64,000 bases of DNA. Origin: Halorubrum trapanicum (GTDB lineage: Archaea; Halobacteriota; Halobacteria; Halobacteriales; Haloferacaceae). The stretch lies in the NCBI RefSeq assembly GCF_017873555.1, contig NZ_JAGGKE010000004.1, positions 62,001 to 126,000 on the forward strand, given 5' to 3'. Shown one piece after another: positions 35,185 to 45,555 of this stretch. Under the pieces are notes generated by a model. It did no database searches, was not told the DNA's origin, and saw only the letters and a program-made list of their open reading frames with translations. How positions within the stretch are numbered: position 1 is the first letter of the stretch; every line of letters starts with the position of its first letter. Position numbers and translations under genes: made by a program.

Positions 35185-38124
35185 ATGTCGGAACCGTCGG
35201 GGATGGACGCGTTCGCGCACCTCGGGAGCGAGCTCCGCGAGGCGCTCTCGGACCGAGGGTTCACCACGCCCACGGAACCCCAGCGCGAAGCGATCCCGCC
35301 GCTCGCCGACGGGAAAAACGCCCTCGTCTTAGCCCCGACCGGCACCGGGAAGACGGAGACCGCGATGCTCCCGGTCTTCGACGCGGTCGTCGACGCCCGG
35401 AACTCGCCCGGCGACCAGCCCCGCGAGGGCATCTCCGCGATCTACATCACCCCGCTCCGCGCGCTCAACCGCGACATGATGGACCGGCTGGAGTGGTGGG
35501 GCGATCGCCTCGGCGTCGAGGTCGCGGTGCGCCACGGCGACACCACCCAGTACGAGCGGTCGAAACAGGCCGACGACCCGCCGGACGTGCTGATCACGAC
35601 GCCGGAGAGCCTCCAGGCGATCCTCACCGGCTCGAAGATGCGCGCCGCGCTCGAAGACGTCGCGCACGTCGTGATCGACGAGGTCCACGAGCTCGCCTCG
35701 GCGAAGCGCGGCGTCCAGCTCACGGTCGGCATGGAGCGGCTCCGCCGCGTCGCCGGCCCGTTCCAGCGCGTCGGTCTCTCCGCGACGGTCGGCGACCCAG
35801 AGGAGGTCGGCCGGTTCCTCGTCGGGACGGGGAAGCGCGACCCCGACCGCCCCGGCGACCGCGCGTTCGAGACGGTCGAGGTCGCGGCCGGGACTCGGAC
35901 GGACGTGCGCGTCCTCGATCCGGAAATCACCGACCGCGACACGACCCTCGCCGGCGAGCTCGCGGTCGACGAGACGACGGCGAGCCACGTGCGGACGATC
36001 CGCGAGATCGTCGCCGAGAACGAGTCGACACTGATCTTCGTCAACACGCGACAGACTGCGGAGGCGCTCGGCTCGCGGTTCAAGACGCTCGCCGAGAAGG
36101 AACGGGAGGCGGCGAGCGGGGACCAGAACGGCGAGAACGACACCACCCCCACCGAGATCGAACTCCACCACGGCTCGCTCTCGAAGGAGGTCCGGATCGA
36201 CGTGGAGGACCGGTTCAAGTCGGGCGATCTGGACGGCCTGGTCTGCACCTCCTCGATGGAGCTTGGGATCGACGTGGGGCGCGTCGACCACGTGGTCCAG
36301 TACGGGAGTCCCCGCGAGGTCGCCCGCCTGCTCCAACGCGTCGGGCGCGCGGGCCACCGCCGCGACCTGGTCTCCGAGGGGACCGTCGTGGCGCAGGGGG
36401 GCGACGACACGCTCGAAGCGCTGGCCATCGCGCGCCGCGCGGGGGAGGAGCTGGTCGAGCCGGCGAACATCCACCACGGCAGCCTCGACACGGTCGCCAA
36501 CCAGGTCGTCGGGATCGTGATGGACGAGGGCGACGTTCACGCCCGCGAGGCGTACGAGACGGTCACGAACGCCTACCCGTTCAGGGACCTCTCGGAGCCG
36601 CGGTTCCAGGAGGTCGTCCGCGAACTCGACGGCAACCGCCTGCTGTGGCTCGACGAGGAGACGGACACCCTCGAGAAGTCGGGGGGCACGTGGCAGTACT
36701 TCTACGCGAACCTCTCGATGATCCCCGACGAGTCCACCTACGAGGTGTACGACATGTCCTCGCGGCGCGGTATCGGCACCCTCGACGAGCAGTTCGTCGT
36801 CAACTTCGCCGGGCCGGGCGAGACGTTCGTCCAGCGCGGCGAGATGTGGCGGATTACGGAGATCGACGAGGAGGAGGAGCGCGTGAACGTGACGCCGATC
36901 CCCGACCCCACCGGCGAGGTGCCCTCGTGGGTCGGGCAGGAGATTCCCGTCCCGAAGCCCGTCGCGGAGGAAGTGGGCCGAATACGCGGCGAGGCCGCGG
37001 CCGCCTTGGCGGCCGGCTCCACGCCGGATGCGGTCGCGGGCGACCTCGCAGAGCGGTACCCGACGGACCGGGAGACGGTCGCGGCCGCCCTGAAGCCCGT
37101 CGTCGACCACGTCGAGGCCGGCCACCCGGTCCCGACCGACGAGCGGGTCGTCATCGAGGGGAGCGCGCGCACCGTCGCGGTCAACGCCGCCTTCGGCCAC
37201 GAGGTCAACGAGACGCTCGCGCGGCTGCTCGCGGCGCTCGTCGGACAGCGCGCCGGCTCGTCGGTGGGGATGGACGTCGACCCGTACCGGATCGAGTTCG
37301 AGGTCCCGCACGGCGTCGACCCCGGAACGTTCCGGGAGGTGCTGGAGACGACCGACCCCGAGCGCATGGAGGCGTACCTCGAACTCGCCGTCAAGAAGTC
37401 GGACGCGCTGAAGTTCACGCTCGCGCAGGTCGCCGCGAAGTTCGGCGCAGTAAAGCGGTACAAGGAGGGGCGAGGCCGGTTCGGCGGCGACCGCCTGCTC
37501 GCGGCGCTGGAGGACACGCCCGTCTACGACGAGGCGCTCCGCGAGGTGTTCCACGCCGACCTCGCGGTGCCGGAGACCGCGGATCTGCTCGCGGCGGTCC
37601 AAGACGACTCCGTGGGGGTCGAGATCGCCCGCGAGCGCACCCCGCTCGGCACCGCGGGGCGCTCCGCCGGCACGGAGTTCCTCGTGCCCGACAACGCCGA
37701 CGCGGACGTGATCGAGACGGTCAGAGAGCGGATTCAGGAGGACCGCGTGATACTCTTCTGTCTCCACTGCGCGGACTGGAAACACACGACGAAAGTTCGT
37801 CGCGTCCGCGACCAGCCCGAGTGCCCCGAGTGCGGCTCGACCCGGATCGCGGCGCTCAACCCGTGGGACGACGAGACGGTCGCCGCGGTCCGCGCGACCG
37901 AGAAGGACGACGAGCAGGAGCGTCGCACCGAGCGCGCCCACCGCGCCGCGAGCCTCGTCCAGACCCACGGGAAGCGGGCGGTGATCGCCTTGGCCGCCCG
38001 CGGCGTCGGTCCCCACAACGCCGCGCGGATCATCAACAAGCTCCGCGAGGACGAAGAGGAGTTCTACCGCGACGTGCTCCGGCAGGAGCGCGAGTACGCG
38101 CGCACGCAGTCGTTCTGGGACTGA
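35185..38124 (+). CDS. lhr2: Lhr-family ATP-dependent helicase
   Basis: A 979-residue superfamily 2 helicase. Walker A is APTGTGKTE (K57), Walker B DEVHE near residues 165-169, motif III SATVG and motif VI RLLQRVGRAGHR. Lhr-specific winged-helix and C-terminal regions follow, ending in a zinc-binding module (CLHCADWKH...CPECGS). Archaeal Lhr proteins act in DNA repair and possibly RNA remodelling. A GGCTTAATC box lies about 35 bp upstream. Divergent from the small membrane gene. Confidence 0.88.
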   Translation: MSEPSGMDAFAHLGSELREALSDRGFTTPTEPQREAIPPLADGKNALVLAPTGTGKTETAMLPVFDAVVDARNSPGDQPREGISAIYITPLRALNRDMMDRLEWWGDRLGVEVAVRHGDTTQYERSKQADDPPDVLITTPESLQAILTGSKMRAALEDVAHVVIDEVHELASAKRGVQLTVGMERLRRVAGPFQRVGLSATVGDPEEVGRFLVGTGKRDPDRPGDRAFETVEVAAGTRTDVRVLDPEITDRDTTLAGELAVDETTASHVRTIREIVAENESTLIFVNTRQTAEALGSRFKTLAEKEREAASGDQNGENDTTPTEIELHHGSLSKEVRIDVEDRFKSGDLDGLVCTSSMELGIDVGRVDHVVQYGSPREVARLLQRVGRAGHRRDLVSEGTVVAQGGDDTLEALAIARRAGEELVEPANIHHGSLDTVANQVVGIVMDEGDVHAREAYETVTNAYPFRDLSEPRFQEVVRELDGNRLLWLDEETDTLEKSGGTWQYFYANLSMIPDESTYEVYDMSSRRGIGTLDEQFVVNFAGPGETFVQRGEMWRITEIDEEEERVNVTPIPDPTGEVPSWVGQEIPVPKPVAEEVGRIRGEAAAALAAGSTPDAVAGDLAERYPTDRETVAAALKPVVDHVEAGHPVPTDERVVIEGSARTVAVNAAFGHEVNETLARLLAALVGQRAGSSVGMDVDPYRIEFEVPHGVDPGTFREVLETTDPERMEAYLELAVKKSDALKFTLAQVAAKFGAVKRYKEGRGRFGGDRLLAALEDTPVYDEALREVFHADLAVPETADLLAAVQDDSVGVEIARERTPLGTAGRSAGTEFLVPDNADADVIETVRERIQEDRVILFCLHCADWKHTTKVRRVRDQPECPECGSTRIAALNPWDDETVAAVRATEKDDEQERRTERAHRAASLVQTHGKRAVIALAARGVGPHNAARIINKLREDEEEFYRDVLRQEREYARTQSFWD

Positions 38125-38215
38125 CTCGCGCCGCGGTCGAATCGGCTCGCGCCCGGGCCGAGACCGACTCGCAGAGACTCCCGTTTTTAAGTACCGGACG
38201 AACGAACCGGGCGGC

Positions 38216-39721
38216 ATGGACCTCTCCGCCGCCGTCACGGCCACGACAGCGACCCTCCGTCGACGCCCCGCCGACCTCCTCCCCTTTTACTTCCTCGGTA
38301 CCGCGGTACCGGTGATCTCCCGGCTCGGCGTGTTCGCCGCGCTCGCGGGAATCTACGTCCACCTCGAACTCACCGGGCGGCTCGCGGCCGCCCGCGACGC
38401 GCTGGGCGGGATCGAACCGCCGCCGGAGACGCAGGACCCGGAGGCGCTTCAGGCGTGGGCAGAGGGGTTGGCCCCCGCGTTCGAGCCGTTGCTGACGCAG
38501 ACCGTCGGGATCCTGTTCACCGCCGGCGTGCTCGTCACGGTTCTCCTCTCGATCCTCGTGTACGCCGTCGTCTCGGCCGGCCAGCTCTCGGCGGTGATCG
38601 CGAGCCTCCGCGACGAGCGCGGACTCGTCGGGGGGATCGCGGGCGCTCGGTCCCGCTGGCTCACGTTCCTCGGGCTGTACGTCGCCGAGCTGCTCCTCTG
38701 GATCGGCGTCGTCGCGCTCGGGTCGATCGCGGTCGGCGCGGCGTTCCTCGCGAACCCGTTCCTCGGGGCCGCGGTGGCGGTCGCCGCCCTGCTCGTCGGG
38801 TTCGTCGCCCTCGTGCTCGTTCGAATCCTCTTCGCGTTCGCGCCGGTGGCCGTCGTCGTCGACGACGCCGGCGTGGTCGGAGCCGTCGAGGGCGCGGGCG
38901 GCTTCGTGCGGTCGAACCCGGTCGACGCCGCCGCGTACCTCGTGGTCGCGATCGGCGCGCTGGTCGCCGTCGCGTCCGTCGCCTCCGGCGTCGCGTTCCT
39001 CGGCGGCGGCGCCGTCGTCGCGCTCGCGAGCGCGGTCGTCGTCGCGCCCGCGCTCGACCTGTTGAAGACCGTCCTCTACGGCGACTACCGCGGGACGGTC
39101 GACCCCGTCTCGCCGCCCGAGACCGGCGTCAGGACGCAGCTCGTCGGCGGTCTCCGGCGCGGGTGGCGAGAACTCGGCGGGTTCGTTCGGTCGACGCCGG
39201 GCCACCACGCGCTCGCGGTCGCGATCGCGATCGGGTTCGGCGCGGTCGGCTGGCTGGCCGCCGCGCCCTTCGCCGAGACGATCCCGGCCTCGATCGAGGG
39301 GCGGATCGCCGGACAGATCCCGCCCGTGGCGACGCTGACGTACTTCGGAAACAACTGGGGGGTCGCGATCGCGACCGCCTTCTCCGGGGTCGGTCTCGTC
39401 GTCCCCGCGCTCTCGTCGCTCGCGTTCAACGGTCTCGCGCTCGGCGCCACCGCCGCCTTGGAGCAGAACCTCCCGGTGCTCGTCGCGTTCGTGATCCCGC
39501 ACGGGATCTTCGAGATCCCCGCGCTCGTCGTCTCGGGCGCGCTCGGGATCCACCTCGGCGTCGTCTCGTGGCGGGCGTTCCGCGGCCGCGCGAGCCGCGA
39601 GCGCTTCGCCGACGCCGTCGAGACCGCCTTCTGGGTGACCGTCGGGCTCGGGATCCTGATCGGCGTCGCCGCCGTCATCGAGGGGTTCGTCAGCCCGTAC
39701 TACTGGCAGCTGTTCCTCTAG
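38216..39721 (+). CDS. SpoIIM-like (stage II sporulation protein M family) membrane protein
   Basis: A 501-residue membrane protein. The N-terminal half holds about six helices of a haloarchaeal DUF7847-like domain. The C-terminal half (about 300-500) matches SpoIIM, with the motif FGNNWGVAIATAFSGV, LAFNGLALGATAAL and IPHGIFEIPALVVSGALGI. In bacteria SpoIIM helps peptidoglycan remodelling, but archaeal homologues lack that context; role unknown. TATA-like GTTTTTAAG is about 30 bp upstream. Confidence 0.8.
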   Translation: MDLSAAVTATTATLRRRPADLLPFYFLGTAVPVISRLGVFAALAGIYVHLELTGRLAAARDALGGIEPPPETQDPEALQAWAEGLAPAFEPLLTQTVGILFTAGVLVTVLLSILVYAVVSAGQLSAVIASLRDERGLVGGIAGARSRWLTFLGLYVAELLLWIGVVALGSIAVGAAFLANPFLGAAVAVAALLVGFVALVLVRILFAFAPVAVVVDDAGVVGAVEGAGGFVRSNPVDAAAYLVVAIGALVAVASVASGVAFLGGGAVVALASAVVVAPALDLLKTVLYGDYRGTVDPVSPPETGVRTQLVGGLRRGWRELGGFVRSTPGHHALAVAIAIGFGAVGWLAAAPFAETIPASIEGRIAGQIPPVATLTYFGNNWGVAIATAFSGVGLVVPALSSLAFNGLALGATAALEQNLPVLVAFVIPHGIFEIPALVVSGALGIHLGVVSWRAFRGRASRERFADAVETAFWVTVGLGILIGVAAVIEGFVSPYYWQLFL

Positions 39722-39779
39722 GCCGCACCCGAGCGGTCGCCCGCCCGCAGCCTTATTACCACGTACCCGAAGCGACGGT

Positions 39780-40136
39780 ATGGAGCCGCTCGTCGCCGTC
39801 ATCCTCGTCGGCGTCCCGCTCGCGTGGCTCGTCGGCTTCGCCGCCTACGCGTACGTCGACGCGCCCAAGCACGGAATGAATCCGCGAAAGTGGGCGCTGA
39901 TCTCCTTTGCCGTCCCGCTGTTCGGCTTCCTCGCGTACGTCTTCGAGCGCGACGAACTCGACTACGACCCGGAGACCGATCCGTACGCCGGCGGCGACGA
40001 CGACCGGACCGGCGGCTTCGCCGTCCACGAGTCGCGGCAGGGGGAAAAACGGCTCGGCCCGGCGGGAACGGAGGCGGACGACGGCGATGAAGACGCGGAC
40101 GACGAGTGGGACGACCCGGACGGCGTCGACCGCTGA
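39780..40136 (+). CDS. Small conserved haloarchaeal membrane protein
   Basis: A 118-residue protein with two membrane helices (VAVILVGVPLAWLVGFAAYA and WALISFAVPLFGFLAYVF) separated by the conserved APKHGMNPRK loop, then a long acidic tail. Function unknown. It ends at repeat D. Confidence 0.7.
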   Translation: MEPLVAVILVGVPLAWLVGFAAYAYVDAPKHGMNPRKWALISFAVPLFGFLAYVFERDELDYDPETDPYAGGDDDRTGGFAVHESRQGEKRLGPAGTEADDGDEDADDEWDDPDGVDR

Positions 40137-40232
40137 CGGGACGACTGGACGGATTCCGGTCAGCACGGAGACGGCGGCGACCGATGCGATATTTAAATAC
40201 CCGAGAGCGGTGGCGTCAGTTATTTATAAATA

Positions 40233-40608
40233 GCGGTGGGTCGGCGCGTGCCTGCGAGGCCGCCTTGCGGCCGAGCCGCGAGGGACCTTCGGTCCCTCGG
40301 GAAGCCGGCGCGTAGCGCCGGCGACAGCACGCGCGAGGGAGTCGCTGGCTCCCGGAGCGAAGCGGAGGGTGCCAGCGACGAGGCTGGGGAGGTGTGAGGT
40401 GCCGTGCGGAGCGGGGCGGGACTCAAAGGGGCAGTCGCGAGGCCGGCGCACACTCGTTGCGCTCCTCGCTCGTTCGCTCCGCTCACTCGCTGCGGTGCTT
40501 ACGTCGTCTGCGCCGGCCTCGCGGCTGGGGCTTTGGCGGTGTCATTCGTCAATCTAGTAGCAGCCAATTATGAGCGAGCGGGTGGGGATTTGGCGATGTT
40601 CGCCGCCG
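40233..40608 (+). repeat. Structured repeat element, copy D
   Basis: P1 pairs GCGCGTGC (40244-40251) with GCACGCGC (40327-40334). Its loop holds a GGCCG/CGGCC hairpin and an inverted two-hairpin module. P3 is a 9-bp stem, 40341-40349 with 40371-40379. The core starts at 40380. P4 is a 19-bp stem, 40432-40450 with 40509-40527, with one G-T wobble. The tail has TTTGGCGGTG, and a second tail unit with TTATG ahead runs 40567-40608. TTTATAA boxes flank both sides (40223-40230 and 40624-40630). This explains the whole 545-bp gap between convergent genes. Confidence 0.85.
40278..40325 (-). repeat. Nested module in copy D, inverted
   Basis: Reverse complement of the A/E module, placed inside the loop of stem P1 as in copy C. 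Confidence 0.75.
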
Positions 40609-40681
40609 ATCCACGACCAGTCATTTATAAGTGACCACCGCCGGCGTCACCGTTCGACGAAAGCGATCGGTCCGAGAAGTC

Positions 40682-41071
40682 CTAAATCGCGTCGCGGAGC
40701 GCCGCTCGCCGGCGGCCCAAGTCGAACGCGGCGTCGGGCGCGTCGAGTCGCTCGAAGAAGGCGAACGCGTCCGCGCCCGCACCCTCCGCGTGGCGGACCA
40801 GCGCCTCGATCGACGCGCGGTTGAGCGCGAACGACTCCAGCTTGCCACAGCAGAGCGCCAGCGCGATCCCGGCCTCGCCGTTCGGGAACGCGGGATCGAC
40901 CGCGGACAGGTCGGGATCCTCGGACACCCCACCCACCACCCCCGCCTCGGCGGCCGCGACGACGCGCAGACACCGGGTACAGATCGCGGCCGCGTCGGCC
41001 GGGGCGTGCTCGCGGAGCGCGGGCGGCACGGCGAACGCGACCGTGTCGGCGTCGCAGTGAGGACAGGACAT
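40682..41071 (-). CDS. DUF6276-like zinc-binding protein
   Basis: A 129-residue protein beginning MSCPHCDADTVAFAVPPALR, with a second cysteine pair CTRC, giving a zinc ribbon. The middle motif GIALALCCGKLESFALNR and the C-terminal FFERLDAP fit the haloarchaeal DUF6276 family as I remember it. Function unknown. It follows the ATP synthase cluster in the same direction. Confidence 0.7.
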   Translation of the reverse strand: MSCPHCDADTVAFAVPPALREHAPADAAAICTRCLRVVAAAEAGVVGGVSEDPDLSAVDPAFPNGEAGIALALCCGKLESFALNRASIEALVRHAEGAGADAFAFFERLDAPDAAFDLGRRRAALRDAI

Positions 41072-41192
41072 GTGTGGAAGAGGCGCCGCTCGGAACTTAA
41101 AAACGACCGTCTTAGGTGGGTGAAAACACCGCGAGCGGGGACCGACGATCGAAGAGATCGCAGAGAGAGGACGGCCGACGCGCGGCGAGTCG

Positions 41193-41894
41193 TCAGTCGG
41201 CGGGCTCCGGTTCCTCGGTCTCCGCGGCCGCGACCTCCGCGGCCGCCTCGGCCTCCTCGGCGGCCTCCTCTTCCTCCTTCTTCGCTTTGATCTTCTTCAT
41301 GCGGAAGATCTCCTCGCGCTCCTGCTCTTCGAGCTTCTGCTCGATGTACTCCTGATTCTCGTAGAGGGTCGGGAGCAGCGTGAACTCCAGAGCGTTCACG
41401 CGGCGCTTCGTGGTCTCGATCTCCGTGAGCATCTTCTTCATCGCCGTCTCGACCTCGGCGGCGAGGATGATCGATTCGAGCAGCTGCTCGTAGGCGTCGG
41501 CCGCCTCGTCGATCCGCGCCGAGGAGCCGAGCAGCCCGTAGCCCCGCTCGTCGAGACTCTTCTGGACCTTCGAGGACTCGATCTGCGGGACCACGACGCC
41601 CATGATGTTCTTCGACTGCGTCGTGATCTCGGGGTGTTCCTTCAGCGCCGCGGCCGCGCCGCGGACGGCGACGTCGCCCTCCATCGCGCGGGCCATATCG
41701 ATCTTACGCTGGGCCGTGTCGTAGTTCTCGGAGACCTCGGACCGGACGTCCTGCGCCTGGTCGAGGATGTCCATGAACTCCATGATGAGTCCGTCGCGCT
41801 TCTGTTCGAGCGTGTCGTGACCGCGCTCGGAGAGCTCGATGCGGTCCTCGATCGCCATCAGGTTCTTGCGCGTCGGTTTGACGTCCTTGGCCAT
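41193..41894 (-). CDS. atpD: A-type ATP synthase subunit D
   Basis: A 233-residue central-stalk subunit. It starts [19 protein letters not shown], the typical helical hairpin, and continues [20 protein letters not shown]. The last 30 residues are an acidic Ala/Glu tail. It links the rotating ring to the A3B3 head. It has its own TATA box (AGATTTACC, 41922-41930), so it can be transcribed separately. Confidence 0.93.
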   Translation of the reverse strand: MAKDVKPTRKNLMAIEDRIELSERGHDTLEQKRDGLIMEFMDILDQAQDVRSEVSENYDTAQRKIDMARAMEGDVAVRGAAAALKEHPEITTQSKNIMGVVVPQIESSKVQKSLDERGYGLLGSSARIDEAADAYEQLLESIILAAEVETAMKKMLTEIETTKRRVNALEFTLLPTLYENQEYIEQKLEEQEREEIFRMKKIKAKKEEEEAAEEAEAAAEVAAAETEEPEPAD

Positions 41895-41921
41895 CTTGGG
41901 GGAAGGTTCCGCTCCGAGGCG

Positions 41922-41930
41922 GGTAAATCT
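41922..41930 (-). promoter_or_regulatory. atpD promoter
   Basis: AGATTTACC on the minus strand, 28-36 bp before the atpD ATG, suggests a separate leaderless promoter for the last gene of the cluster. Confidence 0.5.
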
Positions 41931-42033
41931 TTTCAGACGCGTCGGTTCGGCGGGCCTCGTCGACGAACTGATACCGGTGACGCCGCCGCTACCGGACGAG
42001 CGTGCGACGCGCGGCGAAAAGTGAACCGAGGCG

Positions 42034-43458
42034 TCAGTCGGCCGCTTCGACGACTTCGCGCTCGGCGTCGTCCTCGCGGTAGTGCTCCTCGATGAACTCC
42101 TCGTCGATCCGGTTGAGGGCGTCCTTCGGCAGCATCGAGAGGAGGTCCCAGCCGATCGACAGCGTCTCCTCGATGTCGCGGGTCGTCTCGAAGCCCTGGT
42201 CGATGAACTCCGACTCGAACGCGTCCGCGAAGTCGAGGTACTTGTTGTCCAGCTCGGAGAGCGCCTCCCGACCGACGATGTTCACGAGGTCGCGAAGGTC
42301 CTCGCCCTCCGCGTACGCCGCGAACATCTGGTCTTTCACGTCGGCGTGGTCCTCGCGGGTGAGCCCCTCGCCGATCCCGTCATCCATCAGCCGCGACAGG
42401 CTGGGGAGGACGTTGATCGGCGGCTGCAGGCCCTGACTGTTGAGGTCGGGGTCGACGTAGATCTGCCCCTCCGTGATGTACCCGGTCAGGTCCGGGATCG
42501 GGTGGGTGTCGTCGTCGCCCGGCATCGTGAGGATCGGGATCTGCGTGACGGAGCCGTCGCGGCCCTTGATCCGGCCCGCGCGCTCGTACAGCTGCGCGAG
42601 GTCGGTGTACATGTACCCGGGGTACCCGCGGCGGCCGGGCACTTCCTCGCGCGCCGCGCCGATCTCGCGGAGCGCCTCGCAGTAGTTGGTCATGTCCGTC
42701 AGGATGACGAGGACGTGGTAGTCCTTCTCGAAGGCGAGGTACTCGGCCGTGGTGAGCACCATCCGCGGCGTGACCGTCCGCTCGACGGCGGGGTCGTCCG
42801 CGAGGTTCATGAAGACGACCGAGCGCTCCAGCGCGCCGGTCCGCTCGAAGTCCTCCATGAACTCGTTGGCCTCCTCCTGCGTGATCCCCATCGCGCCGAA
42901 GATGACGGCGAACTCGGAGCCGTCCTCGTCGTCGTCACCCTCCTCCTCTTCGGGCACGCTGGCCTGCCGGGCGATCTGCATCGCCAGCTCGCTGTGCGGC
43001 TGACCGGAGCTGGAGAAGATCGGGAGCTTCTGGCCGCGGACGAGCGTGTTCATGCCGTCGATGGCGGAGACGCCCGTCTCGATGAACTCCTCGGGGTACT
43101 CCCGGGAGTACGGGTTGATCGCCGCGCCGACGATGTCCTGTCGCTCCTCGGGGACGATCTCCGGGCCGTCGTCGATCGGGCGGCCGGAGCCGTCGAGCAC
43201 CCGCCCGAGAAGGTCCTCGGTGACGGGCATCTTCATCGTCTCGCCCAGGAAGCGGACGGACGCGTCTCTGTCGATACCGGAGGTGCCCTCGAAGACCTGG
43301 ATCGCGACCACGTCCTCCGAGGATTCGAGCACCTGTCCGCGCAGCGTCTCCCCCTGTGCCGTCTCGATCTCGACGATCTCGTCGTAGCCGATCGCCTCGT
43401 CGACCTCGGCGTACACGAGGGGACCGCTGATCTCGGTGATGGTTTGATACTCTTTCAT
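42034..43458 (-). CDS. atpB: A-type ATP synthase subunit B
   Basis: A 474-residue non-catalytic nucleotide-binding subunit. It has the degenerate P-loop region [35 protein letters not shown] and the beta/alpha-core [13 protein letters not shown]. It alternates with subunit A in the head. Two bases after atpA stop; a 138-bp gap separates it from atpD. Confidence 0.95.
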   Translation of the reverse strand: MKEYQTITEISGPLVYAEVDEAIGYDEIVEIETAQGETLRGQVLESSEDVVAIQVFEGTSGIDRDASVRFLGETMKMPVTEDLLGRVLDGSGRPIDDGPEIVPEERQDIVGAAINPYSREYPEEFIETGVSAIDGMNTLVRGQKLPIFSSSGQPHSELAMQIARQASVPEEEEGDDDEDGSEFAVIFGAMGITQEEANEFMEDFERTGALERSVVFMNLADDPAVERTVTPRMVLTTAEYLAFEKDYHVLVILTDMTNYCEALREIGAAREEVPGRRGYPGYMYTDLAQLYERAGRIKGRDGSVTQIPILTMPGDDDTHPIPDLTGYITEGQIYVDPDLNSQGLQPPINVLPSLSRLMDDGIGEGLTREDHADVKDQMFAAYAEGEDLRDLVNIVGREALSELDNKYLDFADAFESEFIDQGFETTRDIEETLSIGWDLLSMLPKDALNRIDEEFIEEHYREDDAEREVVEAAD

Positions 43459-43460
43459 GG

Positions 43461-45224
43461 TCAGTAGAGGCTCCGGAGCTCCTCGGTGATCTCCGCTTTG
43501 AGATCCTCGACGTACTCCTCGTAGTCCTCTTGCACGCCGATACGGTTAATCCGCGGGGCCGACTCGATGTCGACGATCTCCTCGACCGGGACGCCGGCGT
43601 CGAGCGCGTCGAACGCCTCGTCGTTGAACGTCTGGATCGTCGTCAGCATGAGGTACGTCTTCTCCGGCGGACAGAACGTGTCGACCGGGTGGAACGCGTT
43701 CTGCTGGAGGTACGCCTCGCGCAGGTAGCGCGCGACCTCCAGGGTGAGCTGCTGGTCGTCGGGCAGGGCGTCCTTCCCGACGAGCTGGACGATCTCCTGC
43801 AGCTCCGTCTCCTCGTCGAGCACGTCGACCGCCCACTGGCGCCGCTCGGCCCAGTCGTCGGCCACTTCGTCCTCGAACCACGGGTCGAGCTGGTCCTTGT
43901 ACAGCGAGTAGGACTCGTTCCAGTTGATCGACGGGAAGTGGCGGCGCTCCGCTAAGTCCGCGTCGAGCGCCCAGAACGTCTTCACGATACGCAGCGTGTT
44001 CTGGGTGACCGGCTCGGAGAAGTCGCCGCCGGGCGGCGACACCGCGCCGATCGCGGAGACCGACCCCTCGGTCCCGTTGATGTTCTCGAAGTAGCCGGCT
44101 CGCTCGTAGAACTGCGCCAGACGGGCGGCGAGGTACGCGGGGTACCCCTCCTCGCCGGGCATCTCCTCCAGCCGGGAGGAGATCTCGCGCATCGCCTCCG
44201 CCCACCGCGAGGTGGAGTCGGCCATCAGCGCGACGTCGTACCCCATGTCGCGGTAGTACTCGGCGATCGTGATCCCGGTGTAGATACAGGACTCGCGCGC
44301 CGCGACGGGCATGTTCGAGGTGTTCGCAATGAGCGAGGTGCGGGCCATCAGCGGGTTGCCGTTGGCCGGGTCCTCCAGCTCGGGGAAGTCCTCGATGACC
44401 TCGGTCATCTCGTTGCCGCGCTCGCCGCAGCCGACGTAGACGATGATGTCCGCGTCGGCGTACTTCGCGAGCTGGTGCTGGGTGACCGTCTTCCCGGAGC
44501 CGAACGGCCCGGGGATCGCAGCCGTCCCCCCCTTCGCGATGGGGAACAGGCCGTCGAGGATGCGCTGGCCGGACACCAGCGGCGTCCGGGGCGTCTTCTT
44601 GTCGTTGGCGGGGCGGGCCTCGCGCACCGGCCACTCCTGGTGCATCGAGACCTCCTCGCCGTTGTCGAGTTCGACGACCGTCTCCGTGACGGTGAAGCTG
44701 CCGGCCTCGGCGGCGACGACCTCGCCGCCCTCGTAGTCCGGCGGCACCATGACCTTGTGGTCGATGGTGACCGTCTCCTCGACGACGCCGACGACGTCGC
44801 CGGGCTCGACGACGTCGCCCGCCTCGACCGCCGGCTCGAACTCCCACTCCTCCTCGAGGTCGATACCGGGCGCGTCGACCCCGCGGTCGAGGTACGGACT
44901 GCCCATCTTGCCCTCCAGCACGTCCAGGGGACGCTGAACGCCGTCGTAGATGGCGTCCAGCACCCCCGGGCCGAGGTCGACCGACAGCGGCTCGCCCGTG
45001 TTCTCGACGGGTTCGCCGGGGCCGACACCGGAGGTCTCCTCGTACACCTGAACGGTCGTGAGGTCGCCCTCGATCTCGATCACTTCCCCCATGAGCCCTT
45101 CGTCGCCGACGTAGACGACGTCGTTCATGCGGGCGTTGAGATCGCGGGCGGTCACGACCGGACCGCTCACGCTCTGAATGACGCCGTTGTCTGTCTCGGC
45201 GTCGGTTGTGTCTGCTTTGCTCAT
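43461..45224 (-). CDS. atpA: A-type ATP synthase catalytic subunit A
   Basis: A 587-residue catalytic subunit. The P-loop is [15 protein letters not shown] around residues 235-250, preceded by the archaeal/vacuolar non-homologous bulge region (about 115-185). The catalytic Glu lies in [11 protein letters not shown], and [17 protein letters not shown] is a signature. No intein is present. It starts one base after atpF. Confidence 0.96.
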   Translation of the reverse strand: MSKADTTDAETDNGVIQSVSGPVVTARDLNARMNDVVYVGDEGLMGEVIEIEGDLTTVQVYEETSGVGPGEPVENTGEPLSVDLGPGVLDAIYDGVQRPLDVLEGKMGSPYLDRGVDAPGIDLEEEWEFEPAVEAGDVVEPGDVVGVVEETVTIDHKVMVPPDYEGGEVVAAEAGSFTVTETVVELDNGEEVSMHQEWPVREARPANDKKTPRTPLVSGQRILDGLFPIAKGGTAAIPGPFGSGKTVTQHQLAKYADADIIVYVGCGERGNEMTEVIEDFPELEDPANGNPLMARTSLIANTSNMPVAARESCIYTGITIAEYYRDMGYDVALMADSTSRWAEAMREISSRLEEMPGEEGYPAYLAARLAQFYERAGYFENINGTEGSVSAIGAVSPPGGDFSEPVTQNTLRIVKTFWALDADLAERRHFPSINWNESYSLYKDQLDPWFEDEVADDWAERRQWAVDVLDEETELQEIVQLVGKDALPDDQQLTLEVARYLREAYLQQNAFHPVDTFCPPEKTYLMLTTIQTFNDEAFDALDAGVPVEEIVDIESAPRINRIGVQEDYEEYVEDLKAEITEELRSLY

Positions 45225-45225
45225 A

Positions 45226-45555
45226 TTAGTCGTCTTCCTCCATCAGATCGATACCGATGGCGCGTTTGATCTGGTCGCGCAGCCCGCCGCTGCCGGCACC
45301 GGAGCCGCCCAGCGTCACGAGGACCGGCTCGATGCTCCCCTCGACCGCCTCGCGGGTCCCCCGCGAGAGGTGGTCGAGGTCGTCGTCGTGCATCACGATG
45401 ATGCCGACGCCCTCGTCCTCGAGCGTCCGCTCGACGGCGTCGTCGAGCTTCTCGTCCTTCTCGTCGTCCGGGACGTTCTCGAACGCCCGGACGCCGGCGA
45501 GGCGGAATCCGGTCGTGAACTCCGGGCTGCCGACGACCGCTATCTCCTGGCTCAT
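45226..45555 (-). CDS. atpF: A-type ATP synthase subunit F
   Basis: A 109-residue stalk subunit with Rossmann-like start [19 protein letters not shown] and [13 protein letters not shown]. It overlaps atpC by 4 bp and lies between C and A as in other haloarchaea. Confidence 0.93.
   Translation of the reverse strand: MSQEIAVVGSPEFTTGFRLAGVRAFENVPDDEKDEKLDDAVERTLEDEGVGIIVMHDDDLDHLSRGTREAVEGSIEPVLVTLGGSGAGSGGLRDQIKRAIGIDLMEEDD

Noticed and set aside
35050-35220. Upstream extension of the four-helix membrane gene across the Lhr start
   Set aside because: It would overlap the start of the divergent helicase gene and its promoter; the added residues show no membrane or family pattern.
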